Shown: positions 17,901-25,964 of the stretch, in pieces | How positions within the stretch are numbered: position 1 is the first letter of the stretch | Layout: every line of letters starts with the position of its first letter | Assembly (NCBI GenBank): GCA_964489425.1 | Contig: CAZAYP010000019.1 | Span: 1-64,000, forward strand | Direction of reading: 5' to 3' | DNA from: CAZAYP01 sp964489425 [NCBI: uncultured Verrucomicrobiota bacterium] | Lineage (GTDB): Bacteria; Verrucomicrobiota; Kiritimatiellia; RZYC01 | Length of the DNA: 64,000 nucleotides | Position numbers and translations under genes: made by a program | The notes under the pieces: generated by a model | Seen by the model: only the letters and a program-made list of their open reading frames with translations | Databases searched by the model: none | What the model was told of the DNA's origin: nothing

Positions 17901-17906
17901 GCGGTC

Positions 17907-18743
17907 ATGATCCCGCTGCCCACCGTGCGCGACATAGGAATAATCCTGCTGCTCCTGCTGGTCGCGGGCCGCCCGCTGGTGGCCCAGGATGTGAGCTACC
18001 TGGACGATGAAAAAATGCGGGCCAAGCTGCAGAAACACCTGGAGCGCCTTGAGAACCTGGGGCAGGCGGTTCCGCCGAAGGATCTGCAACGTCAACTGGA
18101 GCAGGCGCCGCGCGTGGCGAAGGCGGACCTGATCCCGCGCCGCGAGGTGGAACTGCCCCTGCCGCGGTTATACGAGCAGGTGGTCCCCAGCGTCCTGATG
18201 ATCGGGCGGCTCTACCTGTGTGGTAAATGCGAGCACCGGCATATCGGGGTGGCCTCGGGATTCGTGCTGACCACCAACGGAGTCGCGGCCACCGCGTACC
18301 ATGTCATGGACCAGGAGGTCGCTGATACCCGGGCCCTGGGCGCCATGACGCGTGACGGACGCTTCTATCCCATTACGGGCGTCGTGGCCGCCCATGCCGC
18401 GGAGGACGTGGCGCTCATTCGCCTGGGTGGGGCAGGGGATCTTGTGCCGCTGCCCATGGCGTCCCCGCCGCCGGTGGGGAGCGCGGTCGTGGTGATCAGC
18501 CATCCTGAATCCAGCTTTTACGTCATGACCGACGGGATCGTCAGCCGTTACGCGCGCCACGATTGCAAGAAGCATCGGAACGCGCGCTACATGTGTATCA
18601 CGGCGGATTTTGCCAAGGGCAGCAGCGGGGCGCCGGTGGTGGATCTGATGGGCAACGCCGTGGGATTGGTCACGCGAACCCAGTGCGTCATCCGGGCCTG
18701 CGCGCCCAGCGCCACCATCATGGATATGGTTACATCGCCCTGA
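17907..18743 (+). CDS. Exported trypsin-like serine protease
   Basis: A 278-residue chymotrypsin-fold (S1C-like) protease with a signal peptide (IGIILLLLLVAGRPLVAQ). The catalytic triad is visible: His132 in ATAYHVMD, Asp167 in AAEDVALIRL and Ser240 in FAKGSSGAPVVD. A helical region (about 30-70, charged, coiled-coil-like) precedes the protease domain, and there is no PDZ domain. CGKCEH and later Cys residues suggest disulfides or metal binding. The gene starts six bases after the beta-helix gene, so RHS, beta-helix and protease probably form one transcript; processing of the two large neighbours is a reasonable guess. It is convergent with the glycoside hydrolase. Confidence 0.85.
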   Translation: MIPLPTVRDIGIILLLLLVAGRPLVAQDVSYLDDEKMRAKLQKHLERLENLGQAVPPKDLQRQLEQAPRVAKADLIPRREVELPLPRLYEQVVPSVLMIGRLYLCGKCEHRHIGVASGFVLTTNGVAATAYHVMDQEVADTRALGAMTRDGRFYPITGVVAAHAAEDVALIRLGGAGDLVPLPMASPPPVGSAVVVISHPESSFYVMTDGIVSRYARHDCKKHRNARYMCITADFAKGSSGAPVVDLMGNAVGLVTRTQCVIRACAPSATIMDMVTSP

Positions 18744-18773
18744 GCAAGGGCTGAAGGATTGTCATCAGGAGAT

Positions 18774-21305
18774 CTATTCTCGGAACCGCGTCAGGCGCAG
18801 CGAGTCAAAGTAAAGCGGCGCGGTGGCGGTTGCCGCGGTGGGGGTGATGATGAAGTACATCCGGGCGATGTCGCGCGGGTCGAGCCTGGACAACGCGGCA
18901 AGGTCGAAGAAGATGGGCGCCCAGCCATCCTGGGCGGTTGGCGCCTGGGCCGGAAGGTCTTCGTGGCGTCCCTGGTCGTCTTCCAGGCGGAGTTGGATGG
19001 CAGCCTGGCCAAACACCCACAGGGCTACGTGGCGGTAGTAGGAGAAGTCCCGGATATCAAGGTCCGCGACCAGGAGGCTGGCGGTGGCCGGCGTGGTTTC
19101 AGTCGCCGGTTGGACCCTCAATGACCGTGCGCCTTCCAGCGCATCGGGCACGGTCTGGATGGTCGCGCCCGGGGTCAGGCTGCGCCAGGCCAGCCGGGTG
19201 GGCTGCTTGTCCGATCCGTCGAAATCATCGAGCAAGAACTCATCCTCCTGGGGCTGGTGGGGAACCCGGACGGACAGGTACTGCTGGAACCCGGACCGGC
19301 TCAGCGCCTGGTCCTCGCTCTTGATGGCAAAGTAATAGTTTCCGCCCGGGGCGAGGCCGGACACATAAAAGCGTCCCATGCTGGCCGGGATGCGCCGGCC
19401 GGCCACGGGGACCAGGTCGGCGGCTTCCTGGAACCGTTCCTCGTCCTTGATGGGCTGGCGGGATGTTTTCAGGAGGTACCGGGCGATGGGCATGGCGCCG
19501 GCGGGTGGGGTGGCCGGCGACCAGGAGAGCATGATTTCTCCACGCATGCGCGTGGGCACAGCTTCCAGGTGACCGGGGGTGGGCGGCGGCTTCAGGCTCT
19601 GGCGGCGGGTAAAGGTCATGGCATCCAGGTAGACGGTTTCCTCGGCCCGGTCTTCCGGGGCCTGGAACTTGAAGCGGATCCGCTCCGCAGGCAGCGCCGA
19701 GAGTACGTCGGCTGGCGGCAACCGAAAGTAGAGATGGCGCCAGCCGTCATCGCCGATCAGCGTGCCGTCTTCCGCCAGGGGCACGGCGGCGCCGGACGCC
19801 TCGACCATGTCCACGCGCACGGTCGCATCGCCCAGCATCCACAGCGATAGCCAGGTGTATGCCGCCAGGTCCTGCTGCGCAGGATGGGCCACCAGCGCGG
19901 CGGCGGCCTCCGCGCCGCGGGGGATGGTGACGGCCAGGGCGTGCCGCCCCTGCCGGACCTGGTTCGTGGCCAGGCGGATGGCATGGGCCGCGGAAGCCTC
20001 CCAGGTGCAGTACGGTGCGGCCGCGCCCGCCGGCTCGCAGTCGTCCAGGACCGCGGTGAAACCGGCCTGGTCCAGCCCCCGGCGCACCTGCGCGTTGCGC
20101 ATGAACCAGGACCATGGCGTGCCCTGGGCCTGGTTTTCGAGCATGCAGGCCATGAGCCCCAGGTTGACGGACGTGTAATCGTTGCACGACCACGCGCGGC
20201 GCGGGCTCAGCGAATCAAAAAAACCGTACCGGCCCCACGCCAGGGCCGCGTGCTGGTCAAACAGCGCGCGCAGCGTGGCGGTTGATTCCCGCGGCAGGAA
20301 CACCACGGCGCCGGCGAGCGTGGCGGGAACGAGCACGGCATCCTCGAGCACCTGGCCCGTGAGGGGCGGGTACCCGTAGGGCCGGTATCCATGCGGTCCC
20401 TCGGCGTCAGAAACGCCCCAAAGTCCGGCCTCGGGGTACACCGCGCGCAGGGTCCATTCGCGGCTGGCGCACAGGGCCAGGAACGAGTTGCGAAAATAGT
20501 CGGCATGGCCATCGGATTGGTTGCGCAGGTCCAGCCACACCTGGCTCAGTTCGTGGGCGGCCAGCGGGGGGCACAGGATGAACGGCGCCGGGCCGTTGGT
20601 CCACCACTCATAGGTGGCCGCCCATCCGTTATCCCAGCATTCGGGCGGGATGGCGTGATCGGCCGCGCCCAGGGCCAGGATGTACGCCAGGCCGGCGCTC
20701 AGATCGCGGCTGGCGCCCAGCGGTTCCGCGGCCGCGAACTCGTGGCGTGGCGACCAGCGCGACAGCAGCTGGCATGGGTTCCCGGCGCGGTTGAGCATCC
20801 AGTTCCACTCCACGGCCGCCACCAGGTCCGCGGCCTGGGCGCGCAGGTCCGCTTCTTCGGCCACGTCCGCGTCAAAGTATTCCAGGCAGGTGATGAGACC
20901 CGCGGCGAGCATGGCCGTGGCCAGCGTGTCGCCGCCATCGGCCAGGGGATGCTCATAGGGCAGGGGGCTGAGCGTGGCCAGGTCGTAATGCCGCGCCCAG
21001 AAGCCATGGAAGCGGGGCAGGGCGGCCACCACGGGGAGCAGGGCGCGCACGCGCCGCGCGGCCTCCTGGCGCGCCACGAGCCCCTGCTCGGCGGCCAGGC
21101 AGCTCACCGTGAGCTGGAACCCGCCGCCCGCGGTCGCGAACAACGCGGGGTCTCCACCGCGGCCGCGCACCAGGCCGTTGGTGTGGCATTCCGCGAGGAA
21201 AAATTCCATGGCTTTCTGGCTGACCGTGCGCAGCCAGGCGTCGTCTCCGGCGGCCGCCGTGGCGGCCAGGCACAGGCCGGCGATCATGTTCACAATGGCT
21301 TTCAT
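18774..21305 (-). CDS. Secreted glucoamylase-like (GH144-type) hydrolase with FN3 and CBM-like domains
   Basis: An 843-residue exported protein. A signal peptide (IVNMIAGLCLAATAAAG) precedes a glycoamylase-like (alpha/alpha)6 barrel of about 400 residues with the family pattern: PPLAAHELSQVWLDLRNQ, DYFRNSFLALCASRE, GLWGVSDAEGPHGYRPYG, then WGRYGFFDSL and DYTSVNLGLMACMLENQ. Family members include endo-beta-1,2-glucanases. A jelly-roll module follows (about 415-560), then an FN3 domain (LSWSPATPPAGAMPIARYLL) and a second jelly-roll, CBM11-like, to the end. I chose ATG 21305 as the start that leads directly into the signal peptide. Substrate is not determinable; a periplasmic or extracellular glucan is likely. 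Confidence 0.75.
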   Translation of the reverse strand: MKAIVNMIAGLCLAATAAAGDDAWLRTVSQKAMEFFLAECHTNGLVRGRGGDPALFATAGGGFQLTVSCLAAEQGLVARQEAARRVRALLPVVAALPRFHGFWARHYDLATLSPLPYEHPLADGGDTLATAMLAAGLITCLEYFDADVAEEADLRAQAADLVAAVEWNWMLNRAGNPCQLLSRWSPRHEFAAAEPLGASRDLSAGLAYILALGAADHAIPPECWDNGWAATYEWWTNGPAPFILCPPLAAHELSQVWLDLRNQSDGHADYFRNSFLALCASREWTLRAVYPEAGLWGVSDAEGPHGYRPYGYPPLTGQVLEDAVLVPATLAGAVVFLPRESTATLRALFDQHAALAWGRYGFFDSLSPRRAWSCNDYTSVNLGLMACMLENQAQGTPWSWFMRNAQVRRGLDQAGFTAVLDDCEPAGAAAPYCTWEASAAHAIRLATNQVRQGRHALAVTIPRGAEAAAALVAHPAQQDLAAYTWLSLWMLGDATVRVDMVEASGAAVPLAEDGTLIGDDGWRHLYFRLPPADVLSALPAERIRFKFQAPEDRAEETVYLDAMTFTRRQSLKPPPTPGHLEAVPTRMRGEIMLSWSPATPPAGAMPIARYLLKTSRQPIKDEERFQEAADLVPVAGRRIPASMGRFYVSGLAPGGNYYFAIKSEDQALSRSGFQQYLSVRVPHQPQEDEFLLDDFDGSDKQPTRLAWRSLTPGATIQTVPDALEGARSLRVQPATETTPATASLLVADLDIRDFSYYRHVALWVFGQAAIQLRLEDDQGRHEDLPAQAPTAQDGWAPIFFDLAALSRLDPRDIARMYFIITPTAATATAPLYFDSLRLTRFRE

Positions 21306-21354
21306 GGCTTGGGGTTCCCCCATGGTGTGGACGGCGCCGCCGCGCGGGCGCGGG

Positions 21355-21990
21355 TCAGTCGACCAGCTTGTTGTCCAGCACGTAGCGCATGAGCTGGGCG
21401 TTCGTTTCCAGGTTCATTTTTTTCAAAAGATGGGCGCGGTGGGTGCTGACGGTTTTGACGCTCAGGGTCAAGTCCGCGGCGATCTCGCTCACCGTCTGGC
21501 CGCGGCCCAACCGCAGCATGACCTGGCACTCGCGCTCCGACAGGGTCTCGTGCGGGGCGCGCGCGGACGCGGGATTGCGCCACGCCTCGGCCATCTGCTC
21601 GGCCACGTTGGCGGTGATGTAGCGGCCGCCGCCGGCCACCCGCCGCACGGCCTTGACCAGCTCGTCCGGGACGCTGGTCTTGGTGACGTAGCCGGCGGCG
21701 CCCGAGCGCAGGGCGCGCAAGGCAAACTGCTCTTCGGGGTAGATGCTCAGGATCAGCACCGGGAGCTCCGGCATCTCGGTCTGGATATACTGCAGGGCTT
21801 CCAGGCCGGTCATGCCCGGCATGTTGAGGTCCATGACCACCACATCGTAGTTACCCTTGCGCAGCAGGTCGAGGGCCTCCTGGCCGCTGCCGGCCTCGGC
21901 GGCCACCACGATCTCGGGATCCTCGGCCAGCACCAGGGTCAAGCCTTTGCGAAATATCGGGTGGTCATCCGCAACCAGGACCCGGATCAT
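21355..21990 (-). CDS. NarL/FixJ-family response regulator
   Basis: A 211-residue regulator: receiver domain with acidic pocket VADDH and phospho-Asp54 (VVVMDLNMPGM), Lys in TKTSVPDEL, then a LuxR-type helix-turn-helix (LSERECQVMLRLGRGQTVSE, then KTVSTHRAHLLKKMNL). The ATG overlaps the stop of the upstream kinase gene (21987-21990), so it is the cognate partner. Targets cannot be read from the sequence. Confidence 0.93.
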   Translation of the reverse strand: MIRVLVADDHPIFRKGLTLVLAEDPEIVVAAEAGSGQEALDLLRKGNYDVVVMDLNMPGMTGLEALQYIQTEMPELPVLILSIYPEEQFALRALRSGAAGYVTKTSVPDELVKAVRRVAGGGRYITANVAEQMAEAWRNPASARAPHETLSERECQVMLRLGRGQTVSEIAADLTLSVKTVSTHRAHLLKKMNLETNAQLMRYVLDNKLVD

Positions 21991-24140
21991 GACTGCGCCT
22001 CTTCCGGTTGGGGGCCCGGCTGGAACGGGAAAAGAATTCGGACCAAGGTGCCCTGGCCCGGGGTGCTGCTGATTTCGGCCCGGCCATGCAGGAACGCCGC
22101 CCGCTCGCGGATTTGAATCAAGCCGAACGAGTTGAGGCTGTGCACGGCTTCCTCGCAGATCCCGCGCCCGTTATCGCGAATCACGAGCTCCAGCTCCGCG
22201 GTGCCGGCCGTCAGGCCGACGGCGACCGCGGTGGCCTCGGCATGGCGGGCAATATTGGTCAGCGCTTCCTGCACGATCCGGAAGATCGCCGTGGCCGCTG
22301 CCTTGTCGAACTCGGGTTTGACGGACGGCAGCGCGAGCTGGCAGGGGATATGGGTCCGCTGGGCGAAATCCCGGGTGAGCCACTCCAGGGCTTCGGGCAG
22401 CGACAGCGATGCCAGCACGCTGGGCTTCAGTTCCCGGGAGATGTCCTGCAGGCCGGCGGTGATGTCGTCCACGAGGTTGCGGATGGCCTGGAGCCGCGGT
22501 TGGGCCTCCTCCTGCTTGAGGTGGCTTTGCAGCCAACTGGCTTCGATCTTGAGCGCCGCCAGGAGCTGGCCGACGTCGTCATGCAGGCGGCACGCGAGCC
22601 GCGCGCACTCGTCTTCGCGCACGTTCTGGAGGTGCATGGAAAGCCGGCGCAGCTCCTCGCGCGAATGCCGCAACCCGTTTTCCGCCTCCTTGCGGTCGGT
22701 CTCGTCGAAGCCGGCCCCCAGCACCATGGGCGGCCGGTCCGGGGCGTCCTGGATGCTGCGGGCGTGGACGCGCATCCAGCGGATGGTCTTGTCCTTGCGG
22801 ACGAGCCGGTTTTCGACGCTGGTGGCGGTGTTGGGGTTGCGGATGATGGCGGCGGCCGCCTGCTGCAGCGCCGGGAGATCCTCGGGATGAATGATGGTTT
22901 TCCAGAAGTCCGGTTGCTGCATGAGCTCCGCTTCCGTGTACCCGGTGATGGCCTGCACCGCGCCGCGCACAAAGGCCGGCCGCAGGTCCTGGTCGGCTTG
23001 GAACGCCAGGCCCTGGAAATGCTCCACAAAGAAGCGGTCCCGGGCGTCGGCTTCCCGCAGCCGGCGCGTGGCCTGGGCGAGGGATTGCAGCATGTTGTTG
23101 ATATCCTGGGCGAGATGGCTGAGCTCGTCGCGGCCCGTGAGCTTGATCTCGGACGAGAAATCCCCCAGGCGCGCCACGCGGCCCGCCTTGGCGCCCAGTT
23201 CGCGCAGCCGCTTGAGCACGTGCCGTTCCAGCAGGGCCAGCACCAGGATGGCCAGCGCCAGCGCAAACGCCGCAATCACCAGGCTCAGCCGGTTCAGCAG
23301 CTGCAAGCCCTGGGCGTAGCTGTCCCGGGGTTGGGTGGTGGCAAGAAAAAAGGCCGGCTGGCCAAAGACGTCGGTGGTCAGGCGGTAGGCGCTGATCGTG
23401 CCCGGCTCGGAGATCTGGGTCAGAAACGGGTTGGCCGGCGCCTCGGGATTGCGCAGGATCTCGTTCAGCACCAGCCACAGGAAGTGGTAGCGCGTGCGCA
23501 GGCGCGGGTCGTTGATCCGGAGGATGTCGAGGTCGAACTGGGCCATGCTGCTGAAGCGTTCCAGCAGGGACGGGTCAAGGTACCGGCCCATGACCAGCGT
23601 GCCGCGGACGGGCCCGCCGTCGTGGCTGTCCAGCACCGGCCGGGCACTGACCAGCAACGGATTCTCGGGGAGCATGACGATGCCGCTGACAATATTGGAC
23701 CCGCCGCCCCGCCGCACCAGCAGCGAGTCCGGGGCGAGCAGTTTATTAAGTTCCAGCGTCAGCGGGGTGCTTTTTTTGGCCGCCGGGTCGAACGCCTTGC
23801 TGTAGACCAGCTCGCCCTGTTCATTAAAGAACGCCATCAGGTTCAAATGCATGCCGACGAAGGTGGCATCCATCAGGTTGGCGGCCTCGAACTGGGGATT
23901 GGTCCCGGCCACGAAGGCACAGGTATCGTCCCAGCAGGCCCAGTCATAGTTGACGCTGTTGAGGTCGGCCACCTGGGCTTCCAGGATATGCGCCGCGCGC
24001 TGCATGTCCCGCTTGAGGTAGTCGCGCTCGACCTTGGAGAAATGCCGCGCGAGATCCACGCGCAGGGTGAAGTAAAAAACCACGAACAGCAGGACAAACA
24101 CCACGCTCAACCCTATAATGAATTTGCTGTACAACTTCAT
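21987..24140 (-). CDS. Membrane sensor histidine kinase (CHASE4-HAMP-PAS-HisKA_3-HATPase)
   Basis: A 717-residue NarX-like kinase. An N-terminal membrane helix (FIIGLSVVFVLLFVVFYF) is followed by a CHASE4-like periplasmic domain (DLNSVNYDWACWDDTCAF), a second membrane helix (LSLVIAAFALALAILVLAL, near residue 290), HAMP, a PAS domain with PAC, and HisKA_3 with phospho-His520 in RLHDDVGQLLAALK. The HATPase_c domain contains IVQEALTNIARHAEA and DNGRGI. It overlaps the response regulator by four bases. Ligand unknown; CHASE4 domains sense extracytoplasmic signals. A good sigma-70 promoter lies upstream at 24192-24220. Confidence 0.92.
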   Translation of the reverse strand: MKLYSKFIIGLSVVFVLLFVVFYFTLRVDLARHFSKVERDYLKRDMQRAAHILEAQVADLNSVNYDWACWDDTCAFVAGTNPQFEAANLMDATFVGMHLNLMAFFNEQGELVYSKAFDPAAKKSTPLTLELNKLLAPDSLLVRRGGGSNIVSGIVMLPENPLLVSARPVLDSHDGGPVRGTLVMGRYLDPSLLERFSSMAQFDLDILRINDPRLRTRYHFLWLVLNEILRNPEAPANPFLTQISEPGTISAYRLTTDVFGQPAFFLATTQPRDSYAQGLQLLNRLSLVIAAFALALAILVLALLERHVLKRLRELGAKAGRVARLGDFSSEIKLTGRDELSHLAQDINNMLQSLAQATRRLREADARDRFFVEHFQGLAFQADQDLRPAFVRGAVQAITGYTEAELMQQPDFWKTIIHPEDLPALQQAAAAIIRNPNTATSVENRLVRKDKTIRWMRVHARSIQDAPDRPPMVLGAGFDETDRKEAENGLRHSREELRRLSMHLQNVREDECARLACRLHDDVGQLLAALKIEASWLQSHLKQEEAQPRLQAIRNLVDDITAGLQDISRELKPSVLASLSLPEALEWLTRDFAQRTHIPCQLALPSVKPEFDKAAATAIFRIVQEALTNIARHAEATAVAVGLTAGTAELELVIRDNGRGICEEAVHSLNSFGLIQIRERAAFLHGRAEISSTPGQGTLVRILFPFQPGPQPEEAQS

Positions 24141-24191
24141 GTGCCGGCCGTTGATCCTTGTGTGCCGCCGCTTTCCTATACCCGACCATTC

Positions 24192-24220
24192 ATGATACGT
24201 TGAAGGTGCTCTATGCGCAA
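24192..24220 (-). promoter_or_regulatory. Sigma-70-type promoter for the two-component operon
   Basis: On the minus strand TTGCGC (24220-24215) and TATCAT (24197-24192) are 17 bp apart. The predicted start near 24185 gives a leader of about 45 bases to the kinase ATG at 24140. Confidence 0.5.
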
Positions 24221-24247
24221 TCCTCTTGCGGGTGTATTTTGTTGAAC

Positions 24248-25915
24248 ATGAAGCACTGCCGTCACGGCATGCCGGGTATGATTGGTCGGGTGCTGGCCCG
24301 GCTGGGGTGGCTGGCGCCTTGGGTTGCCGGCTGCGCCGCCATGGCCGAGACCAACTACGTGCGCGCCGGCAACGCCGGGGCGACGGCGCCCTACACCAAC
24401 TGGTCCATGGCCGCGGCTGCCATCCAGGAGGCTGTGGATGCCGCCGCGGTTGGCAACCTGGTGCTCGTGAGCAACGGCGTGTATGCCACGGGCGGCCGGG
24501 CCGTGGCCGGCGGGTTGACGAACCGTGTGATGTTGGACAAGGCGGTCACCCTGCGCAGCGTGAATGGGGCGGCGGCCACGTGGATTGTGGGTCAGGCCGG
24601 CGCCGGCGGCGTGCCGGGCACCGGCGCGGTGCGCTGCCTGTACCTCGCCCACGGCGCGGTAGTCGCGGGCTTCACGCTCAGCCGCGGTCACACGTTGCGG
24701 ACTGGGCCGTATACCAACGATTCCGGCGGCGCGGCTTGGTGCGCCGGCCCGGACGCGGTGATCTCCAACTGTGTGGTCGTGTCCAACCAGTGCTGGGCTT
24801 TCGGCGGCGGGGTGTACCAGGGAACCGTGGTGGACACCGTGTTGGCCGCGAACCGGGCCGCCAACGGGTGGGGCGGCGGCGCCTACGCCGCGGTGCTGCG
24901 CGGGTGCCAGGTGGCCGCCAACTGGAGCTATGCCGGCGGCGGTGTCTATGAGTCCACGCTGGACGACTGCACGGTGAGCGGCAACTGGAGCATCGATGGC
25001 GGGGGCGCCCACGACAGCCTGCTGCGCCGTTGCGTGGTGCGCGGCAACACGGCCGACAACGGCGGTGGCGGCGGCAAGGATTGTGCTTTCTACAACTGCC
25101 TGCTGGCGGATAACGCCGGCCCGTTCGGCGGCGGCGGCGCCTGGGCCTCGGTGCTGTACAACTGCACGGTGGCGGGCAATGCCGCGACCAGCACGGTCGG
25201 GATCGGCGGGTACGGCGGTGGGGTGTACGAAGGCCAGGCGAGCAACTCGGTGGTGTATTACAACCGGGCTTTTGTCTCCGACAACTGGGATGCCGCCAAC
25301 CTTGCGTTCTGTTGCACCCAGCCGCTGCCGGCGGGGTCCGGCCACGTCACGAACAGTCCCGGGTTCGTGTCGCGCGCCGGCGGCAATTACCGGCTGTTGT
25401 CCAACTCGCCCTGCATCAACCGCGGCACCAACCAGGCGTGGATGGCCGGCCAGGCCGACCTGGACCGCACCGCCCGGATCGTGGCCGGGATCGTGGACCT
25501 GGGCGCCTACGAATACCACGGCGCGAGCAATCCCTGGGGCATACCTGACACTTGGTGTGTGCAGAACCTCGGGGCCGTGTCCAACCTGACCGCCACCTCG
25601 GACGTGGATGGTGAAGGGTTCGTGGACCGCTTCGAGTACTTCGCCGCCACGGATCCGACCAACGCCGCGTCTTACCTTGGCATGCAGCCGCCGCCCGCCA
25701 GTGGCCACCCCGCGACCGGCAGCGGCCTCGTGGTCCAGTGGCAGAGCGTCACCGGCAAAACGTATTCCCTGGCGCGGGCCGCCAGTCTCGGCGGGTGGGG
25801 GCCTTTCAGCGTGCTGCGCACCAACCTCGCCGGGGCCATGGGCGCCACGGTGTACACGGATGCCACGGCCACGGCTTCAGGCCCCTGGTTTTACCGGGTC
25901 GAGGTAAATCCATAG
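24248..25915 (+). CDS. Secreted right-handed parallel beta-helix protein
   Basis: A 555-residue exported protein. After a signal peptide (LGWLAPWVAGCAAMAETN) comes the pattern AAAAIQEAVDAAAVGNLVLV, typical of bacterial pectate-lyase-like helices, then many short turns with GGG-x-Y steps and (V)SN/AGN elements, closing with SPCINRGTNQ and IVDLGAYEY (choice-of-anchor-Q-like). A D-x-DGEG-x-D calcium-repeat-like segment follows, and a C-terminal beta domain of about 75 residues ends WFYRVEVNP, related to the end of the giant protein at 25965. I use ATG 24248; ATG 24278 in the same frame would give a shorter signal peptide. It is a paralog of the protein at 60449. Ligand or enzyme function unknown. 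Confidence 0.8.
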   Translation: MKHCRHGMPGMIGRVLARLGWLAPWVAGCAAMAETNYVRAGNAGATAPYTNWSMAAAAIQEAVDAAAVGNLVLVSNGVYATGGRAVAGGLTNRVMLDKAVTLRSVNGAAATWIVGQAGAGGVPGTGAVRCLYLAHGAVVAGFTLSRGHTLRTGPYTNDSGGAAWCAGPDAVISNCVVVSNQCWAFGGGVYQGTVVDTVLAANRAANGWGGGAYAAVLRGCQVAANWSYAGGGVYESTLDDCTVSGNWSIDGGGAHDSLLRRCVVRGNTADNGGGGGKDCAFYNCLLADNAGPFGGGGAWASVLYNCTVAGNAATSTVGIGGYGGGVYEGQASNSVVYYNRAFVSDNWDAANLAFCCTQPLPAGSGHVTNSPGFVSRAGGNYRLLSNSPCINRGTNQAWMAGQADLDRTARIVAGIVDLGAYEYHGASNPWGIPDTWCVQNLGAVSNLTATSDVDGEGFVDRFEYFAATDPTNAASYLGMQPPPASGHPATGSGLVVQWQSVTGKTYSLARAASLGGWGPFSVLRTNLAGAMGATVYTDATATASGPWFYRVEVNP

Positions 25916-25964
25916 CCGCGGCTGGGGTGGCGCTGCGGAAAAGCGGGCCGTCGCCTGCGCTGCG

